A stretch of 64,000 nt of DNA. Origin: Agrobacterium larrymoorei. GTDB taxonomy: Bacteria; Pseudomonadota; Alphaproteobacteria; Rhizobiales; Rhizobiaceae. The stretch is from NCBI RefSeq assembly GCF_030819275.1, contig NZ_JAUTBL010000002.1, positions 2,788,501 to 2,852,500 on the forward strand. The letters are read 5' to 3'. This document shows, one piece after another, positions 57,700 through 64,000 of the stretch; positions within the stretch are counted from its first letter, which is position 1; each line of letters starts with the position of its first letter. The notes beneath the pieces were generated by a model. The model searched no databases. It was not told where the DNA came from and saw only the letters and a program-made list of their open reading frames with translations. Made by a program: the position numbers and the translations under genes.

Positions 57700-58420
57700 G
57701 GATAGCCTTGTCGTTAGCGGTTTGCGGGCCGCGCGGGCGAGCCACGGGAACGGGAATTTCGGTGAGCACGGTACCCGGCCTGCCGGTCATCACCAGCACA
57801 CGGTCGGAGAGGAGAGCCGCCTCGCTGACGGAATGGGTGATGAAGACAACGGTCTTCGGCCGCTCGGAGAAGATTTTGAGCAGATCGAAGCCCATGACTT
57901 CACGCGTCAGCGCGTCCAGCGCGGAAAAGGGCTCGTCCATCAGCAGAATGTCCGGGTCCATCAACAGCGCACGGGCTATCCCCACCCTTTGCTGCATGCC
58001 GCCGGACAATTCGTCCGGCAGCCGTTTGGCGAAGCCGTCGAGACCGACCATGCTAATAAGCTCTGCCGCCCGGTTGCGCTCCTCCGACGTCACGCGTCCG
58101 CGTTTGTGGCGCGCCGGGAAAAGAATGTTGTCCTCGACCGTCGCCCATGGCAACAGCGTCGGGCGCTGAAACACGATCCCGATATCGTCGCGCGGCTCGG
58201 TGACCTTCAGCCCGAACACCTCGACCTGACCGGATGTTGGCGTGAGAAGACCGGCGATCATGCGCAGCAAGGTCGACTTGCCACAGCCCGAAGGGCCCAG
58301 GATCGCTAGAAATTCGTGGCGAGCCACCTCGAAACTGATGTCACGGAGGGCTTCTGTCTTGCCTGTGCGGGTGAGAAAGACCTGCCCGAGCTTGTCGAAA
58401 CGGATTGCAGCTGGGCTCAT
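57647..58420 (-). CDS. ABC transporter ATP-binding protein (SsuB/TauB type)
   Basis: 257 residues from ATG 58420. Walker [10 protein letters not shown] is at about 42-50, the signature is [37 protein letters not shown] (with Walker B), and the H-loop is [18 protein letters not shown]. The start is 4 bases after the binding-protein stop, so translation is coupled. Confidence 0.93.
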   Translation of the reverse strand: MSPAAIRFDKLGQVFLTRTGKTEALRDISFEVARHEFLAILGPSGCGKSTLLRMIAGLLTPTSGQVEVFGLKVTEPRDDIGIVFQRPTLLPWATVEDNILFPARHKRGRVTSEERNRAAELISMVGLDGFAKRLPDELSGGMQQRVGIARALLMDPDILLMDEPFSALDALTREVMGFDLLKIFSERPKTVVFITHSVSEAALLSDRVLVMTGRPGTVLTEIPVPVARPRGPQTANDKAIHDLSATLRDLLIGRKAA

Positions 58421-58424
58421 TGCC

Positions 58425-59423
58425 TTACTCCGTGGCAATGAATTTGCGACTGACCGCAGTCTCAGGATCGAGCTTACCCGCATCGATACCTTGGGCGGTC
58501 GAAACGCGCTTCCACGTCTCGGCAAGCCGATCGGGCTTGAGCACGCCGAGGCCGTCCTTTTCCGTGACCTCGTTGAAGATCAGCGGCAGCGTGTCCTTCA
58601 AAGAGCCTTCAACATCCTCCGCCTTCAACTCCGGAACCATGGCGACGACGGCGGCTGCGGCCTTTTCCGGATTGGCCTTGGCGAACTCGATCGACTGCTT
58701 GTAGGCATCGACGAAGCGGCGAGCGACGTCGGGGCGCTTGGTCAGAAACTCGTCATTTGCCAGCAGCGAGGCGGAATAAAGCTCCAGTCCGGCGGAAGAC
58801 CATGGCAACGCGACGATCTCCTTACCGGCAGCCTTCGCCTGGTTGCTGTATCGGGTGAAATCCGTCATCCAGGCAATGATGCCATCGACATTGCCTGTCA
58901 TCAGCATCGGGCCGAGGGCGCCGGGATCGGCCTTGATCAGCTTCACGTCGCTTTCGGCGATATTCTGATCCTTCAGGACCAGGGGCAGATAGACGTTGGA
59001 GGAGGTAAAGGGTGATGTGGCGATGGACTTGCCTTTGACATCCGAAACGCTCTTGATCGGGCCATCCTTGAGAACGTAGAAGGCATGCGGTCCTTTGTTG
59101 AAGATGGAAAGGACGGCCGTAACCTTAACCCCCTCCTTTGCCTTGGCTGCCATCAGCGCGCCGATATCCGAAACGCCGATATCCGACGTGCCTGCAGCAA
59201 GCCGCGAGATCGCTTCCGTCGAGCCGCGGCCGGAGGCAATCGAAACGTCGAGTCCGGCTTTCTCACAGAAGCCCTCGTGTATGCAGACATAGATCGGCGC
59301 TTTGTCCCCGCCCGGAAGCCAGTCGAGCTGAAAAACGACCTTGTCGGCGCTGAGCGCGGGGGTCGCACCGAGACAGAAAGCGGCGAAGGCAGCAGCAAGT
59401 TTAGGAACAGACATCATCAGCAT
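58425..59423 (-). CDS. NMT1/THI5-family ABC substrate-binding protein
   Basis: 332-residue periplasmic binding protein with a signal peptide ([23 protein letters not shown]). [72 protein letters not shown] is the NMT1/THI5 signature used for nitrate-, sulfonate- and pyrimidine-precursor-type ligands. The NMT1-motif RNA upstream suggests a purine such as xanthine. The start could be 59423 or 59417. Confidence 0.9.
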   Translation of the reverse strand: MLMMSVPKLAAAFAAFCLGATPALSADKVVFQLDWLPGGDKAPIYVCIHEGFCEKAGLDVSIASGRGSTEAISRLAAGTSDIGVSDIGALMAAKAKEGVKVTAVLSIFNKGPHAFYVLKDGPIKSVSDVKGKSIATSPFTSSNVYLPLVLKDQNIAESDVKLIKADPGALGPMLMTGNVDGIIAWMTDFTRYSNQAKAAGKEIVALPWSSAGLELYSASLLANDEFLTKRPDVARRFVDAYKQSIEFAKANPEKAAAAVVAMVPELKAEDVEGSLKDTLPLIFNEVTEKDGLGVLKPDRLAETWKRVSTAQGIDAGKLDPETAVSRKFIATE

Positions 59424-59433
59424 TCTCTCCAGG

Positions 59434-59637
59434 TTAGTGTTCTGTTTTAAAGGACGGCGACAGAGACGCGATCCGTGCTTCGGGAAAGCCTTCCGACAGC
59501 AAGGTCAAACGGGCGCAAGCGCGCTTTTCGGCAAGGGGACCGGTAAGGCAGGAAAGACACCTGTGGCTTTTAAGGGCCACATCGGGATCTTCAATTTTCA
59601 GGTTCAGAGGGCGAGAAAAGGTCTCTTCTTGGGTCAT
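59434..59637 (-). CDS. Small Cys-containing protein between leader RNA and ABC operon
   Basis: 67 residues from ATG 59637, with GAGG 8 bases upstream on the leader hairpin. Sequence begins MTQEETFSRPLNLKIEDP and contains HRCLSCL and CARL (three cysteines). No family recognised and no signal peptide. It ends 10 bases before the binding-protein gene. It could be a real small protein or a leader peptide that couples translation to the transporter. Confidence 0.5.
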   Translation of the reverse strand: MTQEETFSRPLNLKIEDPDVALKSHRCLSCLTGPLAEKRACARLTLLSEGFPEARIASLSPSFKTEH

Positions 59638-59646
59638 ATGATCATC

Positions 59647-59668
59647 CTCGACAGACAAATCCGTCGAG
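59647..59668 (-). promoter_or_regulatory. RBS-sequestering hairpin of leader RNA 2
   Basis: Minus strand CTCGAC...GTCGAG: the 3' arm contains the GAGG ribosome binding site of the small gene and the 5' arm is the same CTCG that closes P1 of the aptamer, so the two folds exclude each other. Confidence 0.6.
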
Positions 59669-59706
59669 CAATGTCCAGAGCGTTGGGCTCAGACCGCTTC
59701 TACTCG
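59665..59706 (-). promoter_or_regulatory. NMT1-motif (xanthine) riboswitch-like aptamer, copy 2
   Basis: Minus strand: P1 CGAG/CTCG, internal TAGAAGCG and CATTG, P2 GTC-T-GAGC/GCTC-TG-GAC with loop CCAAC. Compared with copy 1 the stems change in a compensatory way while TAGAAGC and TGGACATTGCTC stay fixed. It heads the ABC transporter operon. Confidence 0.78.
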
Positions 59707-60062
59707 CCCCTTTTTCATTCCACAGGAATTGCTGTATCGCAAGAAGTTTGTGCGCTCTAAATAAGCGCCTAAATATTACTCAATTTCAGGCTGGAAGTGT
59801 GCCAAGACCTAGGCCGCTTATTGCTAGTATATTGATCTAAAATATTTTTTTGACACCACAGTACTGTCATTAGAGGATCTACGAAGCATTCAAATTAGGC
59901 GTTCTAAAAATCAGTACGCAAAGGACTGAAAATTGTGGTTCGTCTGGGCTGCGTGCTAGGCATCTCAAGCCAGGTCGCGGCCTCACTGATGAGGCCAACC
60001 ACATGACTTGGCCTGATAATGAAAAGCGCGAAGGGCACGGCGAACCTTCGAGAAGGCCGGTG
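59707..60062. other. Intergenic region with AT-rich promoter patch and hairpins
   Basis: About 355 bases. 59815-59880 is AT-rich and likely contains the promoter of the ABC operon. At 59979-59996 GGCCTC-ACTGAT-GAGGCC forms a perfect hairpin, with a second stem GGCCAA...TTGGCC (59993-60013) beside it; on the minus strand these follow the MFS stop and could end its transcript. No gene seen. Confidence 0.45.
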
Positions 60063-61463
60063 TCAGTTTGGACGAGAAGGAACACGCAGAAGCAGGATAA
60101 ATCCGGCGCCGAGGAAGAGGATCAGCGTCGCCATACCGATATGGGCGGAGCCGGTCGCATAGGTTGCGACGGAGAACATGAGCGTTGCCATGAAGCTGGT
60201 GGCGCGCCCGGAGAGCGCGTAGATGCCGAAATAGCGGCCCGCTTCGGCAATCGTGATGTTGCGCGCCAGATAGGAGCGTGACGAGGCCTGCACCGGGCCG
60301 AAGGCAAGACCGATCAGCACGCCATAGACGATATAGGCCTTTTCCGCCCCGCTGCTGAAGAGACCATGGGTTTCCTCAGGAGAGAATTGCAGCAATCCGA
60401 ACAGGGTCGATGTCTTTTCCGTTGAGATGATGCCGAGCGTCGCCAGAAGCAAAAGCATGAGGCTGATGATGATCATCGTGCGCGAGCCGAGCCGCTGATC
60501 GAGCCTGCCAGCGGCAAAGCAGCCGCCAATGGCAACAATGTTGAGAATGATGCCGTAAATGCCGATCTCCATCGTCGCCCAGCCGAACATGCCAGCGGCA
60601 AAGGCTCCGCCCAGGATGAGCAGCCCGTTGACGCCATCCTGATAGAGCATCCGTGCGATCAGAAAGCGTGTGATGAGCGGACGGTGGCGCAACTCCTTCA
60701 GCGTCGATTTCAGCTCCGACAAGCCCGAGCGCACGGCCCGCCCAAGCGGCAGCCCCTTCTTCACATCGGGCGTGAAGAAGAACATCGGCAGGATAAAGAT
60801 GAAGTACCAGATCGCGGCGATCGGTCCGGTGATGCGGGCGTCTTCGCCGGTGGCCGGGTTAAGCCCGAAAAGCGGCGGTAGGCCGATGATGGTAAGCCCC
60901 GTCTGTGGACTGGCGGCCATGAAGAGCACGATGAAGATCAGGACGATCATGCCGCCAAGATAGCCTAGCCCCCAGGCGGTGTTGGAGATTCGCCCGACAT
61001 TCTCCGGGTTTGTCAGACGCGGCATCATAGAATCGTTGAAGACGATGGAGAATTCCGCCGCAATCGAGGCAAAGATCATGAAGAGGGCGGGCCACAACAC
61101 CGGTGATCCGGGCGCGGCAAACCATAACATCGCAAGACAGATAATCTTGATGGCGGCGAAAAACGCAATCCAGGGCTTTCGCGACCCGGACTGATCGGCA
61201 ATCGATCCGAGGATGGGCGAAAAGATTGCAATGACCACGGACGAGATGGTCGCGACATTGCTCCAGAGCGTTTGCGCCGAGACCGGATCATCCGTCAGCC
61301 GGGCGACGAAATAGGGCCCGAAGATGAAGGTGGTGACGACGGTGAAGAAGGGCTGCGCTGCCCAGTCGAACAGCATCCAGCCCCATATCCCTTTCGCATC
61401 CACCTTCTGCACGTCGGTTGTCGGAGCTACTGTCGGTTCTCCCGTGCGGGAAGAAGAAGTCAT
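60063..61463 (-). CDS. MFS transporter, UMF1/Atg22-type
   Basis: 466 residues from ATG 61463. Twelve or more hydrophobic segments; IWGWMLFDWAAQPFFTVVTTFIFGPYFVARL and NTAWGLGYLGGMIVLIFIVLFM are typical of the UMF1 group related to fungal vacuolar effluxer Atg22, whose bacterial members are largely uncharacterised. It lies 64 bases after the glutamate dehydrogenase gene; cotranscription is possible. Substrate unknown. Confidence 0.86.
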   Translation of the reverse strand: MTSSSRTGEPTVAPTTDVQKVDAKGIWGWMLFDWAAQPFFTVVTTFIFGPYFVARLTDDPVSAQTLWSNVATISSVVIAIFSPILGSIADQSGSRKPWIAFFAAIKIICLAMLWFAAPGSPVLWPALFMIFASIAAEFSIVFNDSMMPRLTNPENVGRISNTAWGLGYLGGMIVLIFIVLFMAASPQTGLTIIGLPPLFGLNPATGEDARITGPIAAIWYFIFILPMFFFTPDVKKGLPLGRAVRSGLSELKSTLKELRHRPLITRFLIARMLYQDGVNGLLILGGAFAAGMFGWATMEIGIYGIILNIVAIGGCFAAGRLDQRLGSRTMIIISLMLLLLATLGIISTEKTSTLFGLLQFSPEETHGLFSSGAEKAYIVYGVLIGLAFGPVQASSRSYLARNITIAEAGRYFGIYALSGRATSFMATLMFSVATYATGSAHIGMATLILFLGAGFILLLRVPSRPN

Positions 61464-61527
61464 TCGATTGCCTTTCCGCACGCAGACGACCCGGTGTGTA
61501 ACAGCCGGGTCGTGTGATTATGAGACG

Positions 61528-64000
61528 TTAGACGCTTCGGGTCTGGACTAAATCCGAAAGCAGACCTGCGGCAACGGTGAGCCGCGCGAGATTTGTCTCG
61601 CCGCTATCGCTCAGCGCTGCAAGTTCCGAGACGATGCGATTGACGCGCACACGGTCGGCTGCGTACCAGGCTTGAACCGGGTTCTTCTCCTTCGCATGTT
61701 CCGTGAGCGCCGAAACCACGATGCGGCGGCGTGACGAGGCGATCTGGTCCTGGCTGCGCAGCAGCGCGAGGCTCTCATAATGATCAGCCGGGCTGACCCG
61801 CTGGCTGGCATCGAGAAGCCGTGCGACGCGGAAGGTGGTGGAGACGGCTGCATAGCTTTCCGCCGCACGCGCCAATGTCGTGCTGGCCTGGTCGGCAATC
61901 AGCATGATTTCCGGCACGTAGACCAGAAGGCGCAGTGTCTCGAGCTCCCTGACGAGCGCCGGCGAGACGCCGTCGATCTCGGGAAGACCGACCTCCTCCT
62001 GATATTTTGCCGCAGCCAGAGACAGCGTTTTGATCGCGCTTTTCAACCTCTCGACCTCATCCCGCATGGCGCCGGTGACGGTACCTGCCGTCTGGAGATA
62101 GAGTCGTGTCGCATCGCCAAAGATCTGCATGACCCTGGCATAAAGATCGTTCTGCACGACACCGGAAATCTGCCCGTCGAGCGCGTCGATCTCGCTCCAC
62201 AACCGCTTCAGGCCGAAGCCATCCTCAACGATCATCGCCGCCTTGACGACGGCTGGAGCAAGGAGACCGCTTGCATCCACCAGCTTCTGGACGAAGCCCG
62301 GACCGCCGCGATTGACGACTTGGTTGGCAAGCGCCGTGGCGACGATTTCGCGATGCAGGCGATGGCTGGCAATATCCCCCGCATAGGTCTTCTGCATCTT
62401 GCTGGGGAAGTAATCCGTCAGCAGATGCTGGAGATAGGGTTCGTCCGGCAGGGTGCTGGCCACCAGCGTATCGAACAGCGTCAGCTTCGCGTATGACAGC
62501 AGAACGCCGATTTCAGGCCGGGTGAGTGCCTTGCCAGCGGCATAGCGTTCGTTGAACTCCGCATCGTTCGGCAGGGTCTCCACCTTGCGGTTCAATTGGC
62601 CTGAAGATTCCAACGCAGCCATCAGGCGGCCCAACTCTTCGCGGTTGCCGCTGCCCTTGCGCTCGACAAGCGAGATCGCGAGCGACTGGAGGTAGTTGTT
62701 GCGCAGCACCAGTTGCGCCACTTCCGAGGTCATAGAGGCGAGCAACTGATTGCGCTTCGGCAATGTCAGACGGCCGTCATTCACAGCGGATGCCAGCGCA
62801 ATCTTGATATTGACCTCGACGTCCGAGGAATTAACACCAGCGGAGTTGTCGATGGCATCCGAGTTGCAGCGCCCGCCGGACAGCGCATAGGCAATACGGC
62901 CCTTCTGGGTGATGCCGAGATTGGCCCCCTCGCCGATAACCTTGGCGCGCACTTCCGTGGCGTTGATGCGGATCGGATCGTTGGCGCGGTCCCCCACCTC
63001 GGCATTGGTTTCCACCGCCGCCTTCACATAGGTACCGATGCCACCGAACCACAGGAGATCGACGGGCGCTTTCAGGATCGCCGTCATGATCTCGAAGGGC
63101 GTTGCCACCGTTTTGTCGATGCCGATTGCGGCAGCGGCTTCCGCCGTCAGGGTCACAGATTTTTCCGCCCGCGAAATGATCATCGCGCCCTTCGACAATG
63201 TCGAGCGGTCGTAATCCTGCCAGCTGGAACGCGGCAGTTCGAAGATCCGCTTTCGCTCTGCGAAAGAGACATCCGTATCCGGCGTCGGATCGATGAAGAT
63301 ATCGCGGTGGTCGAAGGCGGCGATCAGTTCGATCTTTTCCGACAGCAGCATGCCATTGCCGAAGACGTCGCCGGACATATCGCCCACACCGACGACCTTG
63401 AACGGCGTCGTCTGGATATCGGTATCCATTTCCCGGAAATGACGCTTGACGGTTTCCCAGGCGCCGCGGGCGGTGATGCCCATCTTCTTGTGGTCGTAAC
63501 CGGCGGACCCGCCAGAGGCAAAAGCATCATCGAGCCAGAAGCCCGCTTCGCGCGCAAGCCCGTTGGCGGTATCGGAGAAGGTTGCCGTACCCTTGTCGGC
63601 CGCCACGACGAAGTAAGGGTCGTCGCCATCGAGTCGCACCGTGTCCGCTGGCGCAACAATATCATCGCCTGCGATATTGTCGGTGATGGACAGCAGCGTG
63701 CGGATATAGGTCTTGTAGGCTTCCTTGCCGGCATTGAAGATCTCATCGCGATTGCCACCCACCGGCAGCATCTTCGGATAGAAGCCGCCCTTGGCGCCGA
63801 CCGGCACGATCACGGCGTTCTTCACCTGTTGGGCTTTGACGAGACCGAGCACTTCGGTGCGATAATCCTGACCGCGATCCGACCAGCGAAGACCACCGCG
63901 CGCCACCTTGCCGAAGCGCAGGTGAACGCCTTCAACTTCCGTGCCATAGACGAAGATTTCGCGGAAGGGACGCGGATCCGGCAGGCCATCCAGAAGCTTC
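61528..64000 (-). CDS. gdhB: NAD-specific glutamate dehydrogenase, C-terminal part (N-terminus outside window)
   Basis: The last roughly 824 residues of the large (about 1,600-residue, GDH180-type) enzyme that deaminates glutamate to 2-oxoglutarate. The gene enters from the right edge in frame (LLDGLPDPRPFREIFVYGTEVEGVHLRFGKVARGGLRWSDR). Catalytic Lys lies in VPVGAKGGF, and GVGDMSGDVFGNGMLLSEKIELIAAFDHRDIFIDP is the nucleotide-binding block of this family. The C-terminal helical domain continues to the stop at 61528. An internal GTG at 63906 is not the start. Confidence 0.94.
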   Translation of the reverse strand, partial: KLLDGLPDPRPFREIFVYGTEVEGVHLRFGKVARGGLRWSDRGQDYRTEVLGLVKAQQVKNAVIVPVGAKGGFYPKMLPVGGNRDEIFNAGKEAYKTYIRTLLSITDNIAGDDIVAPADTVRLDGDDPYFVVAADKGTATFSDTANGLAREAGFWLDDAFASGGSAGYDHKKMGITARGAWETVKRHFREMDTDIQTTPFKVVGVGDMSGDVFGNGMLLSEKIELIAAFDHRDIFIDPTPDTDVSFAERKRIFELPRSSWQDYDRSTLSKGAMIISRAEKSVTLTAEAAAAIGIDKTVATPFEIMTAILKAPVDLLWFGGIGTYVKAAVETNAEVGDRANDPIRINATEVRAKVIGEGANLGITQKGRIAYALSGGRCNSDAIDNSAGVNSSDVEVNIKIALASAVNDGRLTLPKRNQLLASMTSEVAQLVLRNNYLQSLAISLVERKGSGNREELGRLMAALESSGQLNRKVETLPNDAEFNERYAAGKALTRPEIGVLLSYAKLTLFDTLVASTLPDEPYLQHLLTDYFPSKMQKTYAGDIASHRLHREIVATALANQVVNRGGPGFVQKLVDASGLLAPAVVKAAMIVEDGFGLKRLWSEIDALDGQISGVVQNDLYARVMQIFGDATRLYLQTAGTVTGAMRDEVERLKSAIKTLSLAAAKYQEEVGLPEIDGVSPALVRELETLRLLVYVPEIMLIADQASTTLARAAESYAAVSTTFRVARLLDASQRVSPADHYESLALLRSQDQIASSRRRIVVSALTEHAKEKNPVQAWYAADRVRVNRIVSELAALSDSGETNLARLTVAAGLLSDLVQTRSV

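Noticed and set aside
59975..60030. CTGATGA beside a perfect stem GGCCAA/TTGGCC, resembling a hammerhead ribozyme core
   Set aside because: The required GAAA does not follow stem II at the right place and no cleavage-site stem can be formed; more likely paired hairpins at a transcript end.

Overview
The window is a stretch of chromosome from a member of the Rhizobiaceae (Rhizobium/Agrobacterium/Neorhizobium-like alphaproteobacterium). The evidence is the housekeeping order rplU-rpmA-GNAT-GNAT-obgE-proB-proA-nadD-rsfS-rlmH-envC-ctpA-polysaccharide deacetylase-rppH, a cyclic beta-glucan exporter (ndvA/chvA), an Irr-type iron box in front of bacterioferritin genes, a PhaR/PhaA/PhaB set, a large NAD-glutamate dehydrogenase, and dispersed palindromic intergenic repeats of the rhizobial kind. 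Base composition is GC-rich throughout. I found no rRNA, tRNA, IS element, phage or CRISPR array.

Layout. 1-5.6 kb: an MFS transporter with a DeoR regulator, then pyruvate carboxylase carrying a one-base frameshift. 5.7-8.6 kb: a LuxR-type regulator with intact AHL-contact residues, divergent from ndvA. 8.7-11.6 kb: trcR-like gene divergent from acs. 11.7-22.1 kb: a sugar-acid catabolic island (TRAP transporter dctQMP with a twice-frameshifted dctM, FAH-fold hydrolase/dehydratase, GntR/FCD regulator, FAD-linked 2-hydroxyacid dehydrogenase; divergently a DenD-like SDR, a beta-hydroxyacid dehydrogenase and an alpha-ketoglutaric-semialdehyde-type dehydrogenase) with two matching palindromic operators. 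22.1-24.7 kb: threonine dehydratase-like enzyme, a cupin resembling hydroxynitrile lyases, an L-2-hydroxyglutarate oxidase-like flavoprotein. 24.9-27.6 kb: small membrane protein, cbiD and cobB (cobalamin). 27.7-32.6 kb: YghU-like GST, unknown protein, dihaem cytochrome c peroxidase, an MFS pump divergent from a Cys-rich HTH regulator. 32.6-34.6 kb: leuB and leuD. 34.7-36.8 kb: small genes, a CitE-like lyase and a zinc metallopeptidase. 37.1-49.4 kb: the housekeeping block. 49.4-53.3 kb: bfr/bfd and the PHA genes. 53.3-59.7 kb: a purine-related cluster (NMT1/THI5-type ABC transporter, isopenicillin-N-synthase-like dioxygenase, LysR regulator, CodA-like deaminase) containing two copies of one structured leader RNA. 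60-64 kb: an MFS/UMF1 transporter and the C-terminal half of NAD-glutamate dehydrogenase.

The most notable content is (i) the two covarying leader RNAs at 56798-56834 and 59665-59706, which look like NMT1-motif (xanthine) riboswitches, each able to exchange its P1 stem for a hairpin covering the ribosome binding site; (ii) the sugar-acid island with its paired operators AAGGTTATCAGACAACCTT and CTGGATGTCTGACAACCTG; and (iii) the Cys-rich regulator/MFS pair with a perfect 6+6+6 inverted repeat. Three single-base insertions (one in pyc, two in dctM), all in short homopolymers, are either sequencing errors or early decay. All functional statements rest on reading the sequence and recalled family knowledge; no database search was possible.
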